A stretch of 64,000 nucleotides of DNA from positions 124,001 through 188,000 of the forward strand of contig QJNS01000702.1 of the NCBI GenBank assembly GCA_004154925.1, given 5' to 3'. Shown here piece after piece: positions 1-11,769 of this stretch (position 1 is the first letter of the stretch; each line of letters starts with the position of its first letter). This stretch comes from Monosporascus cannonballus (lineage: Eukaryota; Ascomycota; Sordariomycetes; Xylariales). The notes beneath the pieces are model-generated. The model searched no databases. It was not told the origin of the DNA and was given only the letters and a program-made list of their open reading frames with translations. Both the position numbers and the translations under genes were made by a program.

Positions 1-399
1 TCTTTTTTAAAGAGCTATTCGTATTTATGGTATTATGGTGGTATATTGGTTAAATTCTTTGACTTTTGGGGCTATCATTTTAAGTTGTTATTTAATTGCT
101 TTAATTTCGCTTTGATAATAGTAACGATACGTCGTATTCTGTTTTGATATTTATATTTTTTTTGTAGTTTATTCTTTTAAGTAATGAAGTTTCTGTCGAA
201 TCCTTATGCTTATATTTATCGCCATCTCTAATTAAATGTTAAAATATTGATTTTTTTTTTATCTGCTAATAAGGTAATAGGCGAACCCTATCTGGCTAAT
301 GCTTTTATTAATCAAGATTCCGTACTGGCGTACCTCTAGTAATCCTAAGATCATATCGTAATTCCTAAATGGAATGATATCGAAATTAATTATCTAGTA

Positions 400-2690
400 T
401 TATCGTTGGACAAAAATTTTAAAGTAATTAATTTCGCGTATAATTTTCCCGTTATCGTAAACGAATTCCTGACCTTCCGCATTTGTCGCTGTACAGCGTT
501 TTAACTTATATTTCCATAGCAATTTAAACTTATTGATTATATCCGGCACAATATAATTTCTGCCCAAAGTTTCGCAGTCCATCATTACGGTATACCAATA
601 CGTTCCGATTAGTATATCCAAGGTAATAAGGTTATTAACAGTTTCTATTATCGCGTTTAAAGCCTTTTTGGGAGTTTTTCTTGATTTCTTTGGGTTTTGT
701 TATCCTACAACTTTTTTATAAGTAACTTTTTCTTAAGTTTTTCGAGTTTATCGATCTTTATTTGCGTTTTTATATTTAATGCGTTAAGCTGCTGCATTTG
801 TTATTATTATCGGCATATTGTTCCTTTAAGTCGTATTTGTTACTTTTAATTTTGCCCTAATTCCTTTTCTTATCGAGTAAATTGTTCCTTTATATTTTTA
901 ACTGTATCTTATTATATGTCGTTTTAACTAATGTTTTAAAGCTTTTTTGTAAATTAACGTATTTTTTCCTTAATGGTCGTTTTGGAGTAAGGGTTTATAA
1001 TAAAAGCCTATTAAAAATAAAAATCTATAATAGTTCTTTGGTAGTATTTTTCCACTGTATGCTAAATTAACTCCTTTTTCGTTTGGTGCTTATACCATTA
1101 AAAATAACAGAAAAAGTTTTCCTGCAGGCATTGCTTTTCTTCGAGCCAACTTTTTGCTTCGGTCAGTTACTAAACATTTTCTGGGGTTATGGATCGAAAA
1201 TATCGATACTATTATTTATCGTTTTTATTATCTCCGGTACTGTTAAAAAAGTCGAATCCTTTATAATACATGCCGGTAATCCATTTATAAAAGTATTATT
1301 TCTATTTTTTATAATTAAGACATTCTCGTCGTCGACAGTATATAATATACATTTTGCTGTATCGATTAAAGGTTCTGGGATAAACTTTTTCTATTTAATT
1401 CTAATCCTTACGTAACTATCTTTATAATGCTTTTTGTTATATTCGCAATACTTATTAGGCCAGCCTTTTGGATTTTCGTATTCCCTTTTGGATTTTCGTA
1501 TTCCCTTTTGGACTTTCCGCCACAAGGAACCTGATATATATTTAGGTTAAATTACGTCAATAGATTTATTTTCGTTCTTGTAATTTTCTCTGAATTATCC
1601 CTCGGGTACAGGTTTCTAATTATCCTAACTGGGCTTCTTAGACGCTTTGTACCACGATACCTTGTGTCCCATTTTGTTGTAATTGAAGTATTTGGCCTGA
1701 CTTTAATCCTTTTTATGAGTGGCTCCTAGTTCTATAGGCCTTAGTTTCGTGCCGTAAAAAGTGTTGTTACGTCGAGAAATGCCGGTGTTAGCCGTATATC
1801 GGAGTTTGTTATTATTTTTCCCTTTGGTACCTTTGGTATATTAGGCGTATTATTAATCGTTAATCTTAACTGCTATAACGATAGAATCTGACAAATAATT
1901 ACGCCGATCGAGCATTAAAAAAACATTTTTTATATTCTTTTGTCTAAATTTATCGAAAAACTTGGCTATTAATAATTTTATTTCTAATTTAGCTCACAGG
2001 TTATTTAAATTAGCCTATTACCGTAACTGGATATTAATCCCTTTTATTGTAATTATTGGATTTGTGTTTCGGCTTTTATTTTTTTATTTATTATTCCGAA
2101 ACCTTTTCTTAATATTCGTCCAAATTATTCGTAATCGTTATATATTCGTATTATTTCCGGGTTTTATTTTTCGACTGGTAAGATAACGTATTCCCTTATA
2201 GCGGGCTTAAAAAAAATAGCCGTAATTCCGGTAAATCGTCCGATTATTAACTCGATTCGTATAATAAACTTAACACATTGAATAGGAAAATACCCGAAAT
2301 ATATTCGGCATTAAGTTAAGAATAGTTATAACTTGGTTAAGGTTTCGTCGAAAAGGTTTGGCTTAAGGGGTTTAAGAATTTCTTTTTAGTTCTTTGGTAA
2401 AATTTAGTTAAATAATCTGGCTCGTTCGAAAGGGTTTTCCAATCTCAGGAGCTTTTCTTTTTTTTCTTAAGCTTTTTATAGGCGGCTTAAAAGGACGTTA
2501 TAAGGTTATTATTATTTTTTTCAAACTAAATAATGCGTTCGTTTATAGCATCCAGGCGTCGAAGAACTTTCTTATAAGAAAAGCAAGGCCTTTCCTCCTT
2601 TTCAGATTCCATTCCAATATCCGGGTTATTAGGGACCTGGTAAGTAGGCTATTCGGGCTACTTGCTGATAAACATAGTATCGGCGATATT
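400..2690 (-). pseudogene. gag-protease remnant of element D
   Basis: Decayed gag and aspartic-protease coding region. The protease piece (minus strand, 400-621, 73 codons open) has Asp-Cys-Glu at 571-579 followed by Thr-Leu-Gly, which matches the D-x-G-x-L-G active-site context seen in elements A and E, with Gly changed to Glu. The gag zinc knuckle at 1649-1690 keeps its His but its three Cys codons now read TAC (Tyr), as expected from TGC by RIP. Many in-frame stops; not functional. Confidence 0.75.
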
Positions 2691-2731
2691 GCTCAGAGTT
2701 TAACGGTATTACTAAATAAGAGGTTATAATA

Positions 2732-3073
2732 TATAACGGCTAAAAGGTTTAAGCAACTATTAAACCTTAGTTGTACGGGTTTATATTAGCAGAAGTATCG
2801 TAAAACTTTGTAATAATAAAGTAATTTAATTACGTTTTTTAATACTAAAGATACGGAAATTGTATTATAAACGATTAGTATTAATAAGTGTTATAAGCTG
2901 GTATTATTTAAATTATAGAAATAATAAACGTCTTATACTTAGTTATAATCCTTACCAACCTTAGAACTCGCTAAATTCGCGAGCGATCTTCGCGATCCGT
3001 GAGGTTACGTGAATTGTAGCGGCCCCACTCTTCTTGACCGTTTAGGGTCGTGCAAAGTGGTTGGGTTATAACA
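2732..3073 (-). repeat. 5' LTR of element D (342 bp)
   Basis: Read on the minus strand it starts TGTTATAACC and ends GCCGTTATA (CA changed to TA by RIP). The stretch at 2737-2790 resembles the end of the LTRs of A, E and F (the ...GGTTTAATAGTTG...CCGTCACA module), while its U3 half (2940-3073) differs from theirs. The outer 140 bp is noticeably less RIP-mutated than the rest of the element. Confidence 0.8.
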
Positions 3074-3078
3074 CTAAA

Positions 3079-6024
3079 AGCTTTATTAAAAAGGACAAAT
3101 TATAAAAGAATTAATGAAATGCTATATATCATACAAAGAAATAATTTACTTAAAAAAACAAAACATTACAAGCCAACATAAAAACCTAATATAACGTAAA
3201 GGATATATACGCCGGCAAAAAATAATAAATACAATAACTTAATATATTATACGAAAAGAATATACAAAAAATTCGATAAATTCGAAAATGAATTTAAAAA
3301 AATGTTTTCTATAAGAAAACCGCAAAATAACGAAAATTAGAAAAATTAAAAAAGATTCAAATTAAAGGCTTTAAACGTAACGATAAAAGCGGTAAATAAC
3401 TTTATAATTTGTGAAATACAAATCGAAACGTACTTGTATATTACAATAATAAATTAGGAAACTATAAATTGCATTTATATTAAATTTAATATTATAAATA
3501 AATTAAGATTACTATAAAAATATACATTAAAGCCTTATATAATTATATATATCAAAAGTCAAAATATTATTCAGGACCATAAAAGTATTTTCTAGAAAAT
3601 TTATTATTTCAAAGTTTTTATATAAAAACGACATTAAATAATTAATTTCGATATCATTTAATTTAGAAATTGCGATGGAGTATTCCAAGTGTTATAGATA
3701 TATTAATATAAAATTTTGGTTAATGGAGAAATTAACGAAATAAAATTCGTTTTACATTTTGTTAATAAATAAATAAAAAGTTGAAATCTTAATACTGGAT
3801 CGGAAATAACGACGAATATAAGCGTAAAGATATAATAAATATCTTAATATTATAAAAAAGAAAATATAAAAAACTAAGTATAACAAGATTATAACGAATT
3901 TTTATATTAATGAATCAAAATCAAATATTAAATAAAGATTTAAAGCAGGAGCCACAAAAAGTAAAAGGTTTAATTAATATATTATTATAAGATTAGTCAT
4001 ATAAGTCGCTTTTCAGAAAGGGATTGAATACGAAATTATTAGAATATAATGAATAAAATTACGAAGTAATTTTGAAAAGAAGTTTATTTACGAAGTTTTA
4101 CCTTATTTATAAATTTAACTGAAACGAATCACACATATTTAAAAAGTATTTAAAAAATCGGTTAGAAAAAATAAATTCGATTTTCGAAACCGCCTGAAAA
4201 ATAGCTTATATTTTTTATATTTAAAAAAAATAACAAATCACGATTTATAATCTATTATAAAAATTCAATATTATTATTAATAAGAATTAAGTATTATTTT
4301 TATTAATTATTAAAATGAAAAACTAATTCTACGAAACCATATAAACCATAATATTTAATTTTAAAGAAAAATAAAATTTTATTACAATTTCAAACAAATT
4401 AAATACGAAATGGTTATTAAAACGAAATACGAATTATCTGAATATTTAATTACTTTGAGAAAATGTACAAATTTATTCGTAATTTTTAACGAATAATAAA
4501 TTATATATTACGAAAATATTTTAATGTTTTTATGATGTATTATTTCGACGGTATGCTTATTTATTCGACAACCGAAAAATATATGCAAAATACGTTTATA
4601 AAATCTTTTAAACTTTACAAAACCCCAAATTATTGATTAACGCTGAAAAATATGGATTTAAAAAACAAAAAGTAAAATATTTAAAATACTTCATGATTTC
4701 GAAATATTTTAAAATAAATTGCAAAAATCGTTATAATTATAAATGATAAACGTTAACGATTATTCGAAAAAAAGTTTTTTCAAATTTATTTATTACTATC
4801 AGAAATTTATTCATAACTTTAATAAATTTATTACATTCTTAATTAAATTTATCAAAAAGTTTAAATAAATGTTATTAATAAAGAACCGCTTTAAGATATT
4901 AAAATTACGATTATTATCTAATGAATATTAATTATATATAATTTAATACGTCCCGTTGAATTGAAATAAATGATATTTTATCGTATTTCTTTGGTATAGA
5001 TTAAAAACAACCAAATTTAATTATATTATTCCATATAAGGAATTTAGAGTTATCGTTATAGCTTTTCGAAAATTTAAAATTCTTTAAAAGGAATTTCCAT
5101 AAATTAAGATGTATACGGAATGTTAAAGTTTTACCTGATTTATTATAACCAAACAACCTATCGAAGAATAATTACAATATATAAAGAAAATAGCGAATTT
5201 CGATTTCGTCATTATTTATAAAAAAGGTTTGTAAAATAAGAAAATATATACTTCGAATAAGTAAAGAAATTTCGACACAGAATTTATTAAAATTCAATAT
5301 AAAAGTTTTAATATTATTCCGAAAACGTATTTATACTTATATTAAATTGCAGTAATACGGGCATTATTATATAATATATATCAAAAATTGGGAAAAGATA
5401 ATAATTATATATTAAGAAATTAAAAACATATAAATTACAAATTCCCGAAAAATACTAACTAAACTTAATACGTCGGATATATAAATATTAAATATATCAA
5501 TATCTAAAAATTTAGAAAATTTTAGAATATGTTTACCGTCCTTACTATTGTTTAAAACAAAATAAAAAGAATAATTTAAAAAAATACGACCATAAGAAAA
5601 TCTTTATAGAAAGGCCAAAACCTAACGATATAATGTTTACGAAAAACTATAATTATTATACATTTTACTTCGAAAGTTATTGTGTTTAAAAATCTAGTAA
5701 TAACAATATATTACAATAATACTTTCGTTATTATCAAGAGTTTTATAAATGTCTTATGGTTTTTACCTTCTCCAAAGGATATTACAATTAAACAAATAAT
5801 ATATATATTTTTAAACCCATTTTTAATATATGTAAATTATTATACGAAATTGGTTCCGATTAAATAATTTAGTTAGCTTTAAGATTTTACTAAACTTTTG
5901 AAATAAAAATTAATATAAATTATAAATTATTCAATACATGTAAAGCTAAAATATGCGGATAGATTAAATAATTAAATCCAATATTACAAACGAATTTAAA
6001 ATATTATATCAAATACGAACAAAG
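3079..6024 (+). pseudogene. pol remnant of element C (protease, RT, RNase H, integrase start)
   Basis: Collinear with the pol of element A by eye. The RT catalytic box is at 4541-4552 and reads Tyr-Phe-Asp-Gly, where Tyr-Leu-Asp-Asp is expected. The RNase H region is about 4900-5230 and the integrase begins about 5330. Stops are frequent in all frames. The reading breaks at 6024 where element B begins and resumes at 18385 or after one copy of the duplication. Confidence 0.65.
5682..5867 (+). other. short open stretch inside element C integrase, not a separate gene
   Basis: A 61-codon open stretch within the integrase remnant of element C. It sits where A has its integrase DDE-domain region and shows the same hydrophobic pattern. 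I treat it as part of the decayed pol, not as an independent gene. Confidence 0.5.
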
Positions 6025-6214
6025 TGTTACAGGCTAGAGCCTATAGGGCGGCTCGGGCTTACGGAGCGAGCTCCTTAGCCCGAGCTTATCCATATGTATA
6101 TAGGGAACAGCCACCTCGCTGGTGGCTAATGGTTTCTCCCTTTCCCTCCTTACTTTAAATATAAATTTTCGTTAGGCCGTATTTCCGTTCAACTTACGTA
6201 TTATGCCCGTTATA
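6025..6214 (+). repeat. 5' LTR of element B (190 bp)
   Basis: Starts TGTTACAGGC and ends CCGTTATA; pairs with 18195-18384. Preceded by the target duplication CAAAG. Both copies end in TA where TG...CA is usual; C-to-T by RIP would explain it. Confidence 0.93.
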
Positions 6215-6259
6215 TATATTTAAGGTTATAATTTATTATAGCTTCCAGGAAATTAGGTA

Positions 6260-9200
6260 AAAGCGAAACGTTTCTGAAGGATATCCTGGTTACGGATAAT
6301 AAGCCAAAAAGAGTTTTATAGCGAAAAAGTTACGAGGTAATATAATTAACAAAATTATAAACGAACTTATAATATTAATCTTATTCGGAATTATTAAGAA
6401 AAACTTATAGTACCAGTTATTCGTAAATATGCTTTAAAAGTTTAACATATAACAAAAAAGGTTTGCTAAATTGGTTTTTAGCCGTAAGAAAATAATAAGT
6501 AATTTGTTTAACCGGATAACGGAGGTAAAAAAATATTTTTTATGAAAACGAAAAAAAAGGCCTTTATAAGATAAAATCCGCTTTGTCAAAAATTTACGGT
6601 GGGTCTATTGCTTAATAACGCGTTTATAGGAGCGAATCGTAAGCTTATAAAATGGTTTTCGTAGGACGGGAAATAAGAAATATTTTGTTCGTTTTTCGCC
6701 ATATTTTGTACGAAAGTAAAAGAAAACTGGTTTATTTTCGGCTTTTTTGTAATAACTTATTTAGGTATTATGATATTTGTGCCCATTAAAAAGTAATTGC
6801 GATTTAGTTATTAGTTCGAAATAGGAAAATTATAAAAGGATTTCGAGGTCGATAATTTCCTTTTTTATATAAAGGAGTAATTCGAAAATAAGCAGGCGGT
6901 ATAATCCGCTGAAAAGTAATTACAACGCATAAAACAAAATAATAATTAATGGTTTTAGGATTATTTATTAAACTTTGAACTTTAATTGGCCGAATATAAA
7001 AACTTAATATAATTTTTAATAATTAAAATAATTTTTTTAAACGTTGGTATTAATATATGATTCCGTAATGCGTTAATAGCGAAAAGCATATTTTATAATA
7101 ATTATAACCGTTAAATACGTAAGGTAAAAAAGGTAATTAATTATTTAAAGGTTTTATCCGATTATTATATAGGCAGAAAAACGATAATTTGGTATTTTGA
7201 TAAAAAAAGCGGAACGGTTAATTAATAATAATACGTTAACCAAATTAATAAACCGGCTTAAATAATAAACGTTTAAGGGGATATGTTTATAACGGATATC
7301 GCGTAATTAATTACGTTAATTTTTAAGTTTATGGATTAATAGCAGGATAATTAAAAAAAATCGATCCGGAGGTAGTTCGGAATAAAATTCGGATAACCGG
7401 CCTTATGCGAAATAATTTTTTAATAACGAAGTAAAAATTTGGAAACAGAAAAGGTAATACTTTTATTATACCGTTACGAATTATTTGAATTAGGAATACT
7501 TTAAATATAAATTTGCAAAGCGGTTTCGTCCGGCTAGGATAAAGGTTACGGCAATAAGTTCGCGGGATGCCGTTAGCAAAAATAATAATTCGGATAACGA
7601 AAATTTAAAAAAATAATTTTTGTCAAAAGTTATTAATAAGGAAAAAACGTAATAAAGGAAAAATTGCAGGAAATTAGTAAGAAATTAAATAATATCTTTT
7701 TTATATTGGACGCCTTAATTAATAATATTATATATATATTCGTTTTAATCGATAATGGATATACTTATTATTCCGTATTTAATTAGCGGTTAATCTGCCG
7801 TTTAAAGTTATAGCATATATTTATTATATTTTATCTCTTAAAATGAATAAGAAATAACGAATTTATAGTAACTGTAATTTAAGAAATTATTTATATTAAC
7901 GTAAATTTGGACGGCCGTTTAAAATAAATTTAGAAATACGTAATTAAAAACTTATTTTACCTTTTTATTTTGGGAAAATCCTGGATAAAATATAATAATG
8001 TTATATACGAGGTAAAATAACGGTTTATTTATTTTGCGGATAATATTACTGTATTTATATTACGCAAAAAAAGATGGTTTAATAAGGAGCTTAAGGACCG
8101 CTTAAAAGGGCGATTATAGAAATATAAAAAAGCTTGCTTAATGGCAGTTATGATTTTTGCAGCGATAATGTGGTAAAGCCGCCGTAAGAAAAATAGGATA
8201 CGGTTATTTGTAATTTTTATAAAGGATATTAATAAGGGCTTAAAGGTAAAGCCGTAATTAACTTTTAAGAATATAACGGAACATTTTTTTAAGGAGGTAT
8301 AGGAATTTTAAACATTTTTTTGTAAACGATAAAGGTTTATTATTATTACCTTATCGTAATAGTAATAACGTAATGATAAACCTGGAAACAGATATTTTGA
8401 GTTAAATAAAAATAATTTTATAAGGATTTTTATAGGGGATATTAAGGGAAAAATTGTTGGTTTTATGTAAAATATTTACAGATTTATTTGATAAAAATTG
8501 GATTCGGGCTTATAATTTTCATGCAGGTGCCCCGGTATTATTCGTAAGGAAATTTAACGGGGGTTTACGGTTTTACGTAAATTATAAGGAATTAAATAAG
8601 ATTACGAAAAAAAATTATTATTTTTTTCTGTTAATAAAGTAAACGTTACGAACTTTATTATAAACCCGGTAATTTACGAAATTCGACGTTTAAACGGCAT
8701 CTTACCGGTTACGTATCCGCCAAGAAAACGAATAAAAAATTACGTTCTATATATATTTCGGGTTTTTCGAATAATTGATATACCTATTTGGCCTTAATGG
8801 TATACCGGTTACCTTTTAGCGTTATATTAATATTACGTTAAAACGTTACCTTAATAATTTTTATTTTACGTATATAAACGATATATTAATTTATTCGTCC
8901 GGTTTTCGAATCGATTATATAGATAAAAATAAATTAATTTTCCGTTATTTGGCGAAAGCAGGATTAAAGTTGGATCCGGATAAATATAAATTCGTAATTC
9001 AGAAAACGAAATATATAACGTTTATTATCGAAATAAGAATAAATTTGAAAATTAATTTTAAAAAAGTAATTGTTATTCGAAAATAAAAAGCTTTTATTAA
9101 CGTAAAAAAGGTTAGGAATTTTATTAAGTTCGTTAATTTTTACCGAACCTTTATAAAAGACTTTAACGGGGTAATGGCTTCCTTTTTACGATTAATTAAA

Positions 9201-9433
9201 AAGAGGACCTTTTTTTGCTAGAAAAACGAAAAATAATAAGTTTTCGACCGATTTAAAACGTTTTTTATTATAACGCTTATTTTTACGTATTGGGACCCTT
9301 AAAAAATAATAATAAAGATAAATTATTTCGGCTAGGTAATTGGAAAATATTTATTTTAATTTAATTTATTAGGGCGTTTATAAATGATAATATCTTTTTT
9401 AAGAAAAATATTATTAATTAAATATAATTACGA
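6260..9433 (+). pseudogene. gag-pol remnant of element B, 5' part (gag, protease, RT, start of RNase H)
   Basis: A long decayed gag region (about 6260-7600) is followed by a protease with Asp-Asn-Gly at 7751-7759, where Asp-Ser-Gly is expected (AGT to AAT). The RT region is about 8440-9060 and keeps a 62-codon open piece at 8454-8642 carrying the APVLFVRK and GLRFYVNY fingers motifs. The RT catalytic box at 8871-8882 reads Tyr-Ile-Asn-Asp for YIDD. RNase H begins about 9240 and is cut at 9433/9434 in its Asn-Tyr-Glu-Ile motif by element A; the rest continues at 16215. Confidence 0.85.
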
Positions 9434-9438
9434 AATAT

Positions 9439-9844
9439 TGTTATGACCTAACGGTCTTGGCTTCTTTTCAGACGGTCGGAACCACGAAAGGGTTAGCTCC
9501 GACCCAAGCCAAGATGTCACGTAACTGGCTCAAAGGTCTCAAGGTGCCAAGCACCTTGAGCCCCTTAAGCCAGCAAAAGGGCTTAAAGGGCTTAATAGGC
9601 TTAAGGGTTTAAGCCGCTTAAGCACCTTAAGCCAAAAACAAGGATATATACGCTTATTAATTCCATAATTTAAATAGCTTTAGCTTATAATACTTATTAA
9701 TATTAATGGTTTGTAATAAGGCATTTCCGGTATTAAAAAACGTAATACGTTACTATATTTATTACTTAGATTTTTACGATATTCCTATTAATATAAACCC
9801 GTCGACTTAGATTTAATAATTGGTTAAACCGCCTAGCCGTTATA
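9439..9844 (+). repeat. 5' LTR of element A (406 bp)
   Basis: Begins TGTTATGACC and ends GCCGTTATA, where the 3' copy ends GCCGTCACA. The U3 half has GC-richer direct and inverted copies of GCTTAAG/CTTAAGC, including an AAGGTGCCAAGCACCTT palindrome near 9540. The last 190 bp are shared with LTRs of C, E, F and the solo LTR. Confidence 0.95.
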
Positions 9845-10089
9845 CGTTACAAGCTTTTGTTTAATAATATCGTTAAATTCTAAACAATATTCAATATTAT
9901 TAAAATATTAACTACCATTTAGGAAACCCTTATTTAATAACTTTAAGCTCAAATTCGGAAACTAGAAAAAAAAAGTTCGATAACTTAAGGCCACGCCTGC
10001 CTAATTCTCTTTCGCCCGTATAAAGCCGAAAAAACTAAAACCTTATGATAAAAAAGGCAACTCTTAAACTTTCCTAACTTAGGCACGAA

Positions 10090-11300
10090 TTTACTTTTGC
10101 TTTTTAAACCTTAATAACCCAGCGGATATAGTCCTAATAATAAGAACATGCTTAATAGGAAATACGGTTAATTAATTTAAACCCATTATAAAAAATTTCT
10201 TAAAAGTAAAAAAAATAAATAAGGAAGATTTTATTAATATGATCTTTTTAAATTATATCAATTTTGAAAATAAAATACGCGATAATTTCGGCAATCCGGA
10301 TAAAAAACGATTAACGGCTTAATAACTTTTATAATTCCGATAAAAAAGATTTATATCCAAATACGCCGTAACTTTCAAAAGTTTTGCGGCTAAGGCAGGA
10401 TAGGAAAATAACGAAGCCGATACCTTTATTAACATATTTTATAAAGGGCTAAAAAATAATGTAAAAAATAAAATTATTCGGATTAAGCAATTAATTGCCC
10501 TAAATCGGTATATCGTAAAGGTCATTAAGATTAATAATCGATAATTTGAAAAACGACAGAAAGGAAAAGGATAATATGCCTTACGTTCGAAATATAAGTT
10601 TAACTAAAGGAAAAAACGAAATATATTTTTTATTTTTTATGGAACGGCGTTAGGATTTATGGAATTCGGCGCTACCCATAAATAAAATTAAAGCCAGATT
10701 AAATGCTTTAATTATGGCAAAATAGGATATAAGGTTTACAAATATAAAAAGCCCAAAAAGTTACGATAAAATAACTAGATCCCTATACCGGAGGAACAAT
10801 CCAGGAATAATTAAGGAAACTATAGTAAAGTTATTAATATAATCCAAGCCAAATACGAATCGGGCTTATAGCAAAAAGTCCAATAAGGACTATTACGATA
10901 AGAAATCTGACGAAAAATGCGGAAAACCAAAAAACTGGCTTAACAAATATCGTAAACATAGCAAAAAGCGTTATAAGATAATTACGCGAATATTAGAATT
11001 AGATAAAAAAACTTTATCCCGGAACCCCCGATCGATATGGGAAAATGTATATTATATATTGTCGACGACGAAAATATCCCGTTTACGAAAAATAAAAATA
11101 ATATATTTACGTACGAATTACCCGTATGTATTATAAGAGATTCGATTTTTTAAACCGTACCGGGCATAATAAGAATAATAAGTAATAATATCGATAATTT
11201 CGAACCATAGCCCTAGGAAATATCTAATAATTGGCCGAAGCAGAAAATTGGTTTAAAGGAAAATAATGCTTGCAGGAAAACCCCTTTTGTTATTAGGGAT
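10090..11300 (+). pseudogene. gag remnant of element A
   Basis: Decayed capsid-nucleocapsid region. A CCHC zinc knuckle is visible at 10704-10745: the first Cys is intact, while the second Cys, the His and the last Cys all read Tyr (TAT or TAC), exactly the RIP products of TGT/TGC and CAT/CAC. The same knuckle in element F (43465-43506) retains the His and in E (32760-32801) retains two Cys and the His, which confirms the assignment. Confidence 0.8.
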
Positions 11301-11769
11301 AATGTAATTACCAAACAAAAAAAAAAGTTAATCCAGCGTACGGTAAAAAAGCATTATTAAAAAGTTATTACGGATTTCCATTTTCAATTAGTATTTATTA
11401 CAGATTTTTACGAAAAAAAAGCCATTAAAGAAAAGATACGTTAATTTATAAGAAATTTTTGGAACGATAGCCAAAATAACGTACAATAGGATGCAGTCGT
11501 AAATATAAAAAAACAATTTATTCGATAAAAAGAGGAACTGTAATAAAACCAAAAAGAACTAATACGGCTCGAAAAAATAATATGCCGACAACAACGATAA
11601 ATGCAGCAGCTTAACGCGCTATACATAAAAATACTGATAAAGTTCGATAAATTCGAATACGAGTTAAAAAAAATTATTTATAAAAAAACCGCAAAATAAC
11701 AAAACCCAGAAAAGTTAAAGGGAACTCATAAAAAAGATTTTAAACGTAATAATAAAAAACGTTAACGAC

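Larger units (their letters stand above)
1..3073 (-). mobile_element. Ty3/gypsy LTR retrotransposon D, partial, RIP-degraded
   Basis: Minus-strand element cut by the left edge of the window. Its 5' LTR lies at the right (2732-3073). Reading leftward come a gag remnant with a zinc-knuckle relic (1649-1690) and a protease relic (about 400-621); RT, RNase H and integrase would lie outside the window. The sequence just inside the LTR resembles the same place in elements A, E and F, so D belongs to the same chromovirus-like family. Stops and Cys-to-Tyr or Gly-to-Glu changes fit RIP. The right flank is CTAAA (3074-3078), the candidate target duplication; its partner is off the window. Confidence 0.85.

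Noticed and set aside
1083..1415. 110-codon plus-strand open frame with hydrophobic segments
   Set aside because: It is antisense to the gag remnant of element D and its hydrophobicity reflects T-rich RIP DNA.
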